In this document: positions 32,364 through 40,963 of the stretch, one piece after another
How positions within the stretch are numbered: position 1 is the stretch's first letter
Layout of the letters: each line of letters begins with the position of its first letter
From: Streptomyces sp. JB150
GTDB taxonomy: Bacteria > Actinomycetota > Actinomycetes > Streptomycetales > Streptomycetaceae
Direction: 5' to 3'
Assembly (NCBI RefSeq): GCF_011193355.1
Contig: NZ_CP049780.1
Location: forward strand, 7,098,634-7,162,633
Length of the DNA stretch: 64,000 nucleotides
The notes under the pieces: generated by a model
Database searches by the model: none
Seen by the model: the letters and a program-made list of their open reading frames with translations, nothing else
Told to the model about the DNA's origin: nothing
Program-made: the position numbers and the translations under genes

Positions 32364-34916
32364 TCACCCCACGCCGGGAATGTCCCGCTCCGTCGGGACC
32401 CGGATGTCCAGCACGCACACGTCGTCACGGCGCTCGCCCTCCAGCAGCGCCGTGAGCAGCGGCTCCAACGAGCCCGGCTCGTCACGGTCATGGACCATCG
32501 CGGCCTCCGCCAGCCGGGCGAGACCGCTGTCGATGCCCTCTCCGGGACGTTCCACCAGGCCGTCGGTGTAGAGCAGCAGCCGGTCACCGGGCCGCAGCAC
32601 GCACTCCGCCTCCTCGAACGACGGCTCGGCGCTCGCCCCCAGCAGGACGCCACGCGGCCGCTCAAGGAACCGGGCCACGCCGTCGCGCAGCAGCAGCGGC
32701 GGCGGATGACCGGCCTGCGCCCACACCAGCCGCCGCCCGCGCGCGTGATAACGCGCCAGCATCAAGGTCGCCATGCCGTGCGCGTCGCGCGAGTGCAGCA
32801 GCAGGGTGTTGAGCCGGCCCAGCGCGCCGGTCAGCGACGACCCCGTGATCACCATGCCCTTGGCGGTGAAGCGCAGCTGGGCCATGGTGGCCACCGCTCC
32901 CACCCCGTGTCCGGCCACGTCCCCGACCACCAACAGGGCGGCCTCGTCGGACAGTTCGATCGCGCTGAACCAGTCACCGCCGACCTGCACCCCCGACTGG
33001 GCGGGCAGGTACGCCACCTCCACCCGCAGCCCGGCCAGGTGCAGCGGCTTGTCCGGGAGCGGCAGCAGGGCGTGCTGCAACCGCCCCGCCAGCGCCCGCT
33101 CGGCGCGCAGCGCCCCGTGCTGGGTGAGCATCGCGCGCTCGCTGGCCACCAGGGCCAGCTCGGCGCGGCGCTGGGCGGTCAGGTCCTGGAGGAACCCGTG
33201 CACCTCCACGGGTGCGCCGCGCAGGTCGGTGACCGCCTCGGCGACGATCCGCAGATGGCGCACCCCGCTCGCCGTCCTGATCCGGAACGGCGCGTCCACC
33301 CGCCGGCCCGCCTGCATCAGCTCGTCCAGCGCGTGGCCCAGGACGGGCGCGTCCTCGGGCACGGCCAGGCCGGGCAGGTCGGCCAGCCGGACGGGGCCCT
33401 GGACCGGATCACGGCCGAGGACCGCGAAGGCCTGCGCGGACCAGGTGACCTCCTCGGTGACCAGGTTCCAGTTCGCCCACCCCAGGTTGCCCAGCCGCTG
33501 CACGTCCGCCAGCCGGCGCTCCTGCCGGTCCGACGGGTCGTAGCGCACCCAGCTGACGACCAGCCCGCCGTCCAGCCGTGCCGCCCGCACCCGGTAGGTC
33601 GACAGCTCCGCCGTCCCGACCACCAGGTCCCGCTGCCCGTACGGCTCACCCTCGTACGGCTCCCCGGTGGCCAGCGTGTGCGCGCAGCCCCGCCACAGCG
33701 TCTCGTCCGCCAGCGGCGGCCAGCACTCCAGAATCCGCCTTCCCACCAGCTCCCGGCCGGTGCGCCCGGCCACGTCGACGGTCTCCGGGGACGCCGCTTC
33801 CACGACGTAGTCCTCGATTTCGCCGGTCGCCGTGCGCAACGGGCTGAGCAGCACGGCCGCGCCGGGAAGGGTGTCCAGGACGGCCTGTACGGCGGCGCCG
33901 CCGCGGGCGGTGGGTTCCGGCCGGGTGTCGAACGCCCGCAGTCGGCCCGCGCAGAGCCGGGCGACGGCCCGCAGCCGCTCCCGCACCAGCGGCGGGAACG
34001 GGCCCGCGCGGCCGCGCAGTACGCCGATGGAGACCTCGGCGGTGTCGCCGGTGACCACGGGCAGCCAGGCGCGCGAGAGCCAGCGCTCCGGCGGGTCGCC
34101 GATCAGCAGATACCGCTGCGCGTTCTGCTCGATGTCCTCCAGCCAGCGAGGTTCGCGGGTGCGCAGCGCGTCCAGCGCCGCGATGCCCGCCAGCGGCGGC
34201 ACCCGGCGCCATTGTGCGGCCAGCGTGCTGTCGATCCCGGCATGTCCGATCAGTTCGAGCCCGCCCTCGGGCAGCCGGGCGAAGACCATCACGGCGTCCG
34301 CGCCCACTTCGGGCCGCAGATGCTCCAGCAGACACCGGGCGAGCTCCTCCGGCGACTCCACTCCCGCCAGGGCCACCCCGAGCCGTTCCAGCATCCCGGC
34401 GTCGTCCTCCGGCCCCCCGGCATCCCGCGCACTGACCACGGGCACGGCGGGGCCGGGGGAGGCGGGGGTGAGGGTGGGGGCGGGCGTGCCGGGACTGGGA
34501 GCGGCGGGGCCCGGTGAGCCCCGCTCCGGTGATTCCTGGTCGGGAGAGCCGGGGGAGGGGGAAACGGGGGAGGGGGAAACGCGGTCGGGGGAGCCGTCGG
34601 CGTTCCGGGCTGGGTGGCGGGGGAGGGGGCCCGGCTGCGGTGGTGGGTCCGCCGGCGCGGCGAGAAGGAGCCGGCACTCCTCGAGCAGGGTGCGGTGACC
34701 GGCCCGCGCGCGCCGCAGGAGCTCGTCGTGGGCGGCACGCGCCGAGCATCCGGTGAGCGCCATGAGCGCTCCCTTGGCCCGCTCCAGCACCGCCGGGACC
34801 GCCGCCGGATCACCGGAGCGGTCCGGCTCGGCGCGCTGCCGGGCGACGAACCCGGCCGATCCGGATGCGTCGGGCCCGATGCCGGGTCGGGTGGGCTCGG
34901 CGGACTCGCTCGTCAC
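32364..34916 (-). CDS. ANTAR-GAF-PAS-PP2C phosphatase
   Basis: The 850-residue protein has, in order, an ANTAR-like helical domain (about 33-85, VLERAKGALMALTGCSARAA), a Pro/Ser-rich linker (about 95-165) built from short PSP/GSP phrases, a GAF domain (about 175-330), two PAS-like domains (about 345-590) and a SpoIIE-type PP2C domain (about 620-840) with VGGDWFSAIEL, VVGDVAGHGVGA and LYTDGLVERPGE. ANTAR normally closes a protein, so the N-terminal place is unusual. It likely dephosphorylates STAS antagonists. GTG 34916 is chosen because CATGCT lies 6 nt upstream; an in-frame ATG slightly upstream is possible. Confidence 0.83.
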   Translation of the reverse strand: MTSESAEPTRPGIGPDASGSAGFVARQRAEPDRSGDPAAVPAVLERAKGALMALTGCSARAAHDELLRRARAGHRTLLEECRLLLAAPADPPPQPGPLPRHPARNADGSPDRVSPSPVSPSPGSPDQESPERGSPGPAAPSPGTPAPTLTPASPGPAVPVVSARDAGGPEDDAGMLERLGVALAGVESPEELARCLLEHLRPEVGADAVMVFARLPEGGLELIGHAGIDSTLAAQWRRVPPLAGIAALDALRTREPRWLEDIEQNAQRYLLIGDPPERWLSRAWLPVVTGDTAEVSIGVLRGRAGPFPPLVRERLRAVARLCAGRLRAFDTRPEPTARGGAAVQAVLDTLPGAAVLLSPLRTATGEIEDYVVEAASPETVDVAGRTGRELVGRRILECWPPLADETLWRGCAHTLATGEPYEGEPYGQRDLVVGTAELSTYRVRAARLDGGLVVSWVRYDPSDRQERRLADVQRLGNLGWANWNLVTEEVTWSAQAFAVLGRDPVQGPVRLADLPGLAVPEDAPVLGHALDELMQAGRRVDAPFRIRTASGVRHLRIVAEAVTDLRGAPVEVHGFLQDLTAQRRAELALVASERAMLTQHGALRAERALAGRLQHALLPLPDKPLHLAGLRVEVAYLPAQSGVQVGGDWFSAIELSDEAALLVVGDVAGHGVGAVATMAQLRFTAKGMVITGSSLTGALGRLNTLLLHSRDAHGMATLMLARYHARGRRLVWAQAGHPPPLLLRDGVARFLERPRGVLLGASAEPSFEEAECVLRPGDRLLLYTDGLVERPGEGIDSGLARLAEAAMVHDRDEPGSLEPLLTALLEGERRDDVCVLDIRVPTERDIPGVG

Positions 34917-35013
34917 GCCACGAGCATGGCACATCGCGGCCATTCGGGCGCCGCCACGCGTCCGGTAATCCGGCGGGCGCGCGGATCCGGGCCGGCGGGT
35001 GTATGTGTCGAGG

Positions 35014-35388
35014 TCAGCGGTGTGAGGTGTGCTCGGCCAGGGCCTGGCTGACGGCACGCACACTCCGGGCGATGTGCTGGAGCTGCATCACCTCGGCGGC
35101 GTACAGCTTGATCGTGTGTTCGATGACCGACTCGGGCATGCCGAGGCGGGGCAGGTCGGCGCGGGCCGTCTGCAGGGCGGTGCGGGCGACGCGGATCTCC
35201 TGCTGCACCTGGATCTCGGCGTGCCGGGCGAGCAGCACGGGGTGGCGGATCAGCGCCGGATAGCTGGCGTACCGCGACGGCACCAGCTCGCGCAGCCACT
35301 TGGCCGCCGAGCGCTCCCAGTCGTAGCTGCCGGGGGTCTTGACCTGGCAGGGCCAGTCCGGGCTGATGCGCGTGGTCGTCAGGGGCAT
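35014..35388 (-). CDS. Conserved actinomycete hypothetical protein
   Basis: The 124-residue product begins MPLTTTRISPDWPCQVKTPG, has WERSAAKWLRELVPSRYASY and ends with a helical region VRAVSQALAEHTSHR. There is no signal peptide or membrane span. I recognise the pattern as a Streptomyces hypothetical family but no function. The ATG at 35388 is chosen because GGAAG lies 8 nt upstream; the ATG at 35394 is too close to it. Upstream lies an unusually A/T-rich block. Confidence 0.7.
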   Translation of the reverse strand: MPLTTTRISPDWPCQVKTPGSYDWERSAAKWLRELVPSRYASYPALIRHPVLLARHAEIQVQQEIRVARTALQTARADLPRLGMPESVIEHTIKLYAAEVMQLQHIARSVRAVSQALAEHTSHR

Positions 35389-35695
35389 GAGCATCGCTTC
35401 CGTGTGCTGCGTCGCTGAGGGATGGGACGACGGGCGCGGCGGGCCCCCGGCCTAGGGGATGACCGGGGGACCGCCGCGGTGGGCGTGCGCGGTGCGACGC
35501 CCGGTCCGAACCCCCGGGCCGTCGCGGGTAGGGTCGGCGGCTTCGGGAGTCCGCTGTGGTGCGGGATCCGCGAGCAGTATTTATATATGCCGTCGCCTTT
35601 GCAAGACGTATGAAAACATTCATGCGCGCTTTGATGTGACTGCTCCCCTGGTGAGGCCGTTCGGCGCCGGCCGGGTGAGCCCGGTCGGACTCGGC
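35389..35695. other. Spacer with an A/T-rich island
   Basis: Between the small gene start and the rpiR stop lies a 307-bp spacer. At 35575-35645 it turns A/T-rich, with tatttatatatgccgtc and gtatgaaaacattcatgcgc, very unlike the rest of the window. It contains the dyad ATGAA-aaca-TTCAT. On the minus strand TTGCAA followed 15-17 nt later by TAAATACT could be a promoter for the gene at 35014-35388. Confidence 0.5.
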
Positions 35696-36613
35696 TCAGT
35701 CGCGCAGGAAGAACTGGTGCTGGTCGGAGACCTGCTCGTACGACTCCAGGCGGGCGTGCGTCCGCTCCGGGTCGGCGTCCGTCATCGCCTGGAGCAGGGC
35801 CGCGGCCATCACGCCGGGCGCGGCGTAGGAGTCGAAGACCAGCCGGGAGCCGGTCCCGGTGGCGAAGGTGACGTCGGCCTCGTCGGCGATGGGGCCGAGC
35901 GCGAGATCGGTGATCAGGGCGACGCGCAGCCCGGCGTCATGGGCCACGCGCACCGCGGTCAGGGTCTCCTGCGCGTGCCGGGGCAGCGAGAACGCCAGCA
36001 CCCACGTGCCGCCCGCCGACCGCGACTGCAGCAGCGCGTCGTAGGCGACGCTGCCGCCCCGGGTCACCAGCCGTACGTCCGGGTGGATGCGCCGCGCGGC
36101 GTACGCGAAGTACTCGGCGAGCGAGGCGGAGATCCGCAGCCCCAGCACGGTCAGCGGCGTCGACGCGGACAGCTCCCGGCCGATCGCGATGACCTGGTCC
36201 GGATCGGCGAAGTCGCGTCGCAGGTTCTCCAGGTTCTCGATCTCGGCGTCCACCGCGGCCTGCAGCTCGTTGGCGCGGTCCTCCTCGGCGGGCCCGCCCG
36301 CGAGCGTGCCCAGCGCGATCGACTGGAGCTTCTCGCGCAATGCCGGGTAGCCGGTGAAGCCGACCGCCGCCGCGAACCGGGTCACCGACGGCTGGCTCAC
36401 CCCGACGCGCTCGGCGAGATCCGTGATCGACAGGAACGCGGCCTCGGTGATGTGCTCGATCAGATACTGCGCGATGCGCCGCTGCCCCGGGGACAGCCGG
36501 GGCCGGTCGAAGAGCGTCCTGAGCTGGGAAGTCGGGGCGGCCTCCGCTTCCGGTGCGATCTTCCCCGAGGTGATCGCGGATGCCTGTGCGCGTGCCTGCT
36601 GCGGCGATGGCAC
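35696..36613 (-). CDS. MurR/RpiR-family regulator (HTH-SIS)
   Basis: The 305-residue protein has an N-terminal HTH_6 domain (about 30-105: LSPGQRRIAQYLIEHITEAA, LSITDLAERVGVSQPSVTRF, AAAVGFTGYPALREKL) and a SIS sugar-phosphate-binding domain (about 130-270: LTVLGLRISASLAEYFAYAA, WVLAFSLPRHAQETLT, GLRVALITDLALGPIAD). RpiR proteins sense phosphosugars. GTG 36613 has AAAGGAGG 7 nt upstream, much better than the in-frame ATG 36649. It is followed on the other side by a kinase and a sugar-phosphate pathway. Confidence 0.87.
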   Translation of the reverse strand: MPSPQQARAQASAITSGKIAPEAEAAPTSQLRTLFDRPRLSPGQRRIAQYLIEHITEAAFLSITDLAERVGVSQPSVTRFAAAVGFTGYPALREKLQSIALGTLAGGPAEEDRANELQAAVDAEIENLENLRRDFADPDQVIAIGRELSASTPLTVLGLRISASLAEYFAYAARRIHPDVRLVTRGGSVAYDALLQSRSAGGTWVLAFSLPRHAQETLTAVRVAHDAGLRVALITDLALGPIADEADVTFATGTGSRLVFDSYAAPGVMAAALLQAMTDADPERTHARLESYEQVSDQHQFFLRD

Positions 36614-36782
36614 CGGTGCGCCTCCTTTGCTTCCCACGCGGTTCAACATAGCTCACGCACCGCGCCGGCCAGCGTCGCCGTACGGCCCTCACCTGCGGCT
36701 GCGGCGGACGGTGAGCGAGGAGAGGCGGCAGGAAGCGAGGGCTCGGAAGCCGGGGAAAAGCGGAGGGCGGCGCGCGGGCGCG

Positions 36783-37487
36783 CTACCCGGCGAGTTCCGC
36801 CACCGACACCACCAGGTCCGCCCGGTCCCGGGTGCGCTCGACCAGTTCGGCGTTGCGCTGGTCCGTGCGCAGCACCCAGTCCACCGCCTCGGCGTGCGCC
36901 TTGCCGAACTCCTCGTGGCGGGCGACGAGCCGGCGGATCCGCTCCGTCTCGTCGAGCGCGCAGAACCACACCTCGTCCAGCTCGGGGCGCACCCGCGCCC
37001 ACGCGCCGGTGTCCAGCAGCAGGTAGTTGCCCTCCGTCACGACCAGCCGGGCCGTGGGCGGCACCGGCACGGCACCGGCGATCGGCTGTTCGAGGACGCG
37101 CTCGAAGCCCGGCGCGTACACGATGTCCCCGCCGTCCCCGCGGCTTCCACCGTCCATCCCGTCCCCGCCGTCCCCGCGGCTTCCGGCGGAGGCGTCCTCG
37201 CGCAGCCGGCGCAGCAGCGCCGCGTACCCGGCCGCGTCGAAGGTGTCCGGCGCGCCCTTGCGGTCCCGGCGGCCCAGGCGCTCCAGCTCGGCGTCGGCGA
37301 GGTGGAAGCCGTCCATCGGGACATGGGCGACCCACGGCTCGCCGCCACCGTTCAGCTCCCGCACCAGGCGTTCGGCCAGTGTCGTCTTGCCCGCGCCGGG
37401 CGCCCCGGCGATACCGAGCAGCGCCCGGCGCCCGCCCGCGGTCAGGGCACGAGCGCGGGCGAGGAGGTCGTCGAAGGTCAGCGGCAC
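36783..37487 (-). CDS. P-loop nucleoside/pantothenate-type kinase family protein
   Basis: The 234-residue protein has Walker A IAGAPGAGKTTLAERLV (about 22-38), then VAHVPMDGFHLADAELERLG as in uridine/pantothenate kinase-like PRK enzymes, LVVTEGNYLLLDTGAWARVR and a helical lid with HEEFGKAHAEAVDWV. It should phosphorylate a small hydroxyl substrate, perhaps a sugar or nucleoside. A 12-residue repeat (GSRGDGGD twice) sits in the middle, caused by a 24-bp DNA duplication. GTG 37487 lacks a clear ribosome binding site. It is divergent from the phosphoglucomutase gene. Confidence 0.8.
   Translation of the reverse strand: MPLTFDDLLARARALTAGGRRALLGIAGAPGAGKTTLAERLVRELNGGGEPWVAHVPMDGFHLADAELERLGRRDRKGAPDTFDAAGYAALLRRLREDASAGSRGDGGDGMDGGSRGDGGDIVYAPGFERVLEQPIAGAVPVPPTARLVVTEGNYLLLDTGAWARVRPELDEVWFCALDETERIRRLVARHEEFGKAHAEAVDWVLRTDQRNAELVERTRDRADLVVSVAELAG
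37125..37184. repeat. 24-bp in-frame direct duplication inside the kinase gene
   Basis: gtccccgccgtccccgcggc plus ttcc occurs at 37125-37148 and again at 37161-37184, 36 bp apart, so the reading frame is kept. It adds a Gly/Ser/Asp-rich loop (GSRGDGGDGMDGGSRGDGGD) to the enzyme. Confidence 0.8.
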
Positions 37488-37612
37488 GCCACAGAGTCTG
37501 TCACCGCGGCCGGGTGTTCCGGCGGGCGGGGCGCACTCCGAACGAGGCACAGACCATCCCCGTGTGGCGTGCGCCACTCGCTGCGCGGCCCGATGCGGGG
37601 AACCGTGTCCTC

Positions 37613-38431
37613 ATGACGGAGAAGACGGAGAAGACGGGGACGGAGAAGACGGCGCAGAGCGGGACAGCGGGGGGATCGGAGGGGGCGGAGAAGTCGGAAC
37701 TCGGCCTTCCCCAGCGCATCAAGGCCTGTCTGTTCGACCTCGACGGCGTCGTCACCCGGACGGCCGTGGCGCACGCGGCCGCCTGGAAGGAGACGTTCGA
37801 CGCGTTCCTGCGCGAGCGCGAGGGCGAGGGCTTCCGGCCGTTCGACGCCGTCACCGACTACGACGAGTACGTCGACGGCCGCCCCCGCGCCGACGGCGTG
37901 CGCACCTTCCTCGCCTCCCGCGGCATCGAACTGCCCGAGGGCGACCCCGGCGACCCGCCGGACGCCGCGACCGTGCACGGCGTCGGCAACCGCAAGAACG
38001 AGCTGCTGCTGGAACGCATCCGCACCGGCGGGGTCGAGGCCTACGACAGCACCCTGCGCTATCTGAGGGCGGTGCGCGCCCACGGGCTGCGCACCGCGAT
38101 CGTCTCCTCCAGCGCCAACTGCCGTGACGTGCTGCGCGCGATCGACGCCGAGGACCTGTTCGACGTACGGATCGACGGTGTGGTGGCGGCCGAGCGCGGG
38201 CTGCCCGGCAAGCCCCGCCCGGACACCTTCCTCGCCGCCGCCCGCGACCTCGGCGTGACGGCCGGGGAGGCGGCCGTGTTCGAGGACGCGCTCGCCGGCA
38301 TGGACGCGGGCCGCGCGGGCGGTTTCGGGTACGTCGTCGGCGTCGACCGCGTCGGGCAGAGCGATGCCCTGTACGCGCACGGCGCGGACGTCGTCGTCGA
38401 GGACCTGGCCGCACTGGGGGACGCCGAGTGA
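37613..38431 (+). CDS. HAD-type beta-phosphoglucomutase
   Basis: The 272-residue protein has an extra Thr/Lys/Glu-rich N-terminus (TEKTEKTGTEKTAQSG), then HAD motif I CLFDLDGVVTRTAV with nucleophile and acid aspartates, a cap domain (VTDYDEYVDGRPRADGVRTF), motif II IVSSSAN, lysine motif GKPRPDTFLAAA and motif IV VFEDALAGMDAG. The DYDxYVDGxPR cap is typical of beta-phosphoglucomutase. It converts beta-glucose 1-phosphate to glucose 6-phosphate. Its stop overlaps the GH65 start by 4 bp. Confidence 0.9.
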   Translation: MTEKTEKTGTEKTAQSGTAGGSEGAEKSELGLPQRIKACLFDLDGVVTRTAVAHAAAWKETFDAFLREREGEGFRPFDAVTDYDEYVDGRPRADGVRTFLASRGIELPEGDPGDPPDAATVHGVGNRKNELLLERIRTGGVEAYDSTLRYLRAVRAHGLRTAIVSSSANCRDVLRAIDAEDLFDVRIDGVVAAERGLPGKPRPDTFLAAARDLGVTAGEAAVFEDALAGMDAGRAGGFGYVVGVDRVGQSDALYAHGADVVVEDLAALGDAE

Positions 38432-40770
38432 TCGCGCAGCGGTCGTACGCCGTCGAGCCGTGGACCGTCCGCGAGACGAACCTCAACCTGGACGTCCTCG
38501 CCCAGAGCGAGTCGGTGTTCGCGCTGTCCAACGGGCACGTCGGCTGGCGCGGCAACCTCGACGAGGGCGAACCGCACGGCCTGCCCGGCTCCTACCTCAA
38601 CGGGGTGCACGAACTCCACCCGCTGCCCTACGCCGAGGCCGGCTACGGCTACCCCGAGTCCGGCCAGACCGTCATCAACGTCACCAACGGCAAGGTGCTG
38701 CGGCTGCTCGTCGACGACGAGCCGTTCGACCTGCGCTACGGCCGGCTCGTCGCTCACGAGCGCACCCTCGACCTGCGCCGGGGCGTCCTGGAACGGGTCT
38801 GCGAGTGGACCTCCCCGGCCGGTTCCACGGTCCGGGTGCGCTCCACCCGCCTGGTCTCCCTGACCCAGCGGGCCATCGCCGCCGTCGCCTACGAGGTCGA
38901 GCCGGTCGACAGCCGCACCCGGGTGGTCATCCAGTCCGAGCTGGTCGCCAACGAGAGCCTGCCCGACCCCAACGGCGACCCGCGCGCCGCGAAGGCGCTG
39001 AAGTCGCCGCTGGAGCCCGAGGAGGACTTCGCCTCCGGCACCCGGCTGCGGCTGGTGCACCGCACCCGGCGCAGCGGACTGCGGGTGGCCGTCGCCGCCG
39101 AGCACACCGTGGACGGGCCGGAGCGGACGACGACGTCCGCCGAGAGCAACGTGGACGTGGCCCGGCTGACCGTCACCTCGGTGCTGGAGCCCGGACAGCG
39201 GCTGCGGGTGGAGAAGCTGGTCGCCCACGGCTGGTCCGGCGCCCGCTCCCGGCCCGCGATGAGCGACCAGGTCGAGGCGGCGCTGGCCGCCGCCGCGCAC
39301 AGCGGGTTCGACGGGCTGCTGCGCGACCAGCGGGCCTACCTCGACGACTTCTGGGCCCGCGCCGACGTCGAGGTCGACGGCGACGAGGAGATCCAGCAGG
39401 CCGTCCGCTTCGCCCTCTTCCACGTCCTGCAGGCGGGTGCCCGCGCCGAGGGCCGGGCGATCCCCGCGAAGGGCCTGACCGGCTCCGGCTACGACGGGCA
39501 CGCCTTCTGGGACACCGAGATGTTCGTGCTGCCGCTGCTCACCTACACCGCGCCCGATGCGGTCGCCGAGGCACTGCGCTGGCGGCAGACCACCCTGCCC
39601 GCCGCCCGGGAACGCGCCGCCCAGCTGGGCCTGTCCGGCGCCGCCTTCCCGTGGCGGACCATCGAGGGCGCGGAGTGCTCGGCGTACTGGCCGGCCGGGA
39701 CCGCCGCGTTCCACGTCAACGCCGGCATAGCCGACGCGGTGATCCGCTACACCGCGGCCACCGGCGACACCGAATTCGAACGGGACACCGGCGTGGAGCT
39801 GCTGGTGGAGACCGCCCGCCTGTGGCGCTCCCTCGGCCACCACGACCACGAGGGCGTCTTCCACATCGACGGCGTCACCGGCCCCGACGAGTACAGCGCC
39901 ATCGCCGACGACAACACGTACACCAACCTGATGGCCCGGCAGAACCTGCTGGCCGCCGCCGAGGCGGTGCGCCGCCACCCCGAGCAGGCCGAACGGCTCG
40001 GCGTCGACGACGAGGAGAGCGCCGCCTGGCGGGACGCCGCCGAGGCCATGCACGTGCCGTACGACCGGGAACTGGGCGTGCACGAGCAGCACGCGGGCTT
40101 CACCCGCCACCAGCGCTGGGACTTCGCCGCCACCCGCCCCGAGCACTACCCGCTGCTGCTGCACTTCCCGTACTTCGACCTCTACCGCAAGCAGGTCGTC
40201 AAACAGGCCGACCTGGTGCTCGCGATGTACACCTGCGGCAGTCACTTCGACGACGAGCAGATCGCCCGCAACTTCGCCTACTACGAGCCGCTGACCGTCC
40301 GCGACTCCTCCCTGTCCGCGTGCGTCCAGGCCGTCGTCGCCGCCCAGGCGGGCCATCTGCGGCTCGCCTACGACTACACGGCCGAGGCGGCCCTCATGGA
40401 CCTGGCGGACCTGGAGCACAACACGCGCGACGGACTGCACATCGCCTCGCTGGCGGGCACCTGGACCGCCCTGGTGGCCGGATTCGGCGGGATGCGGCGC
40501 GACGGCCGGACGCTGCGCTTCGCCCCGCAGCTGCCGGAGCGGTTCAGCCGGCTGGCGTTCTGCGTCCAGATCCTCGGCCGCCGCCTGCGGGTCGAGATCA
40601 CCCCCGAGAAGGCCGTCTACACCCTGCTCTCCGGCCCGCCCCTCAGGATCGGCCACCACGGTGAACCGCTGACCGTGAGCACCGACGGCCCGGCCGTCCG
40701 GACGGTCCCCGCACCGCCCGACCGCCCCGCCCCGCAGCAGCCCCCGCACCGGCGCCCCAACGCCCGCTGA
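38428..40770 (+). CDS. GH65 disaccharide phosphorylase (trehalose/maltose/kojibiose type)
   Basis: The 780-residue protein has family length and order: an N-terminal beta-sandwich (about 1-280), an (alpha/alpha)6 barrel (about 320-690) with the catalytic acid Glu in FHIDGVTGPDEYS and phosphate-site regions WDTEMFVLPLLTYTAPD and HEQHAGFTRHQRWDF, then a small C-terminal sheet (LRFAPQLPERFSRLAF). It should phosphorolyse an alpha-glucobiose with inversion to beta-glucose 1-phosphate, which the coupled mutase uses. Which disaccharide cannot be told from sequence by eye; trehalose is a reasonable guess. It is coupled by a GTGA overlap. Confidence 0.9.
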   Translation: MIAQRSYAVEPWTVRETNLNLDVLAQSESVFALSNGHVGWRGNLDEGEPHGLPGSYLNGVHELHPLPYAEAGYGYPESGQTVINVTNGKVLRLLVDDEPFDLRYGRLVAHERTLDLRRGVLERVCEWTSPAGSTVRVRSTRLVSLTQRAIAAVAYEVEPVDSRTRVVIQSELVANESLPDPNGDPRAAKALKSPLEPEEDFASGTRLRLVHRTRRSGLRVAVAAEHTVDGPERTTTSAESNVDVARLTVTSVLEPGQRLRVEKLVAHGWSGARSRPAMSDQVEAALAAAAHSGFDGLLRDQRAYLDDFWARADVEVDGDEEIQQAVRFALFHVLQAGARAEGRAIPAKGLTGSGYDGHAFWDTEMFVLPLLTYTAPDAVAEALRWRQTTLPAARERAAQLGLSGAAFPWRTIEGAECSAYWPAGTAAFHVNAGIADAVIRYTAATGDTEFERDTGVELLVETARLWRSLGHHDHEGVFHIDGVTGPDEYSAIADDNTYTNLMARQNLLAAAEAVRRHPEQAERLGVDDEESAAWRDAAEAMHVPYDRELGVHEQHAGFTRHQRWDFAATRPEHYPLLLHFPYFDLYRKQVVKQADLVLAMYTCGSHFDDEQIARNFAYYEPLTVRDSSLSACVQAVVAAQAGHLRLAYDYTAEAALMDLADLEHNTRDGLHIASLAGTWTALVAGFGGMRRDGRTLRFAPQLPERFSRLAFCVQILGRRLRVEITPEKAVYTLLSGPPLRIGHHGEPLTVSTDGPAVRTVPAPPDRPAPQQPPHRRPNAR

Positions 40771-40801
40771 ACGGCGGACACCCTCTGGTGCAGCCATCCG
40801 C

Positions 40802-40833
40802 GGGCGAGCGGCCTCCTGCTGAGGCCGCCCGCC
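40802..40833 (+). terminator. Hairpin terminator after the GH65 gene
   Basis: GCGGCCT (40808-40814) pairs with AGGCCGC (40822-40828) around a 7-nt loop, extended outward by GGGCG/CGCCC with a mismatch. It begins about 30 nt after the GH65 stop. There is no U-run. Confidence 0.6.
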
Positions 40834-40963
40834 CCCGCACGCGCTGCACCCCTGGGCGTTGTGGGTTAGTTTGTCCCTGTTTTCCTGATGATCGCTCCAC
40901 CGTTCACGGACGGTGAGAGCGTCAGAAACCGCCCCGCGAGCCGGTGGGGGGAGGGACAAGCCG

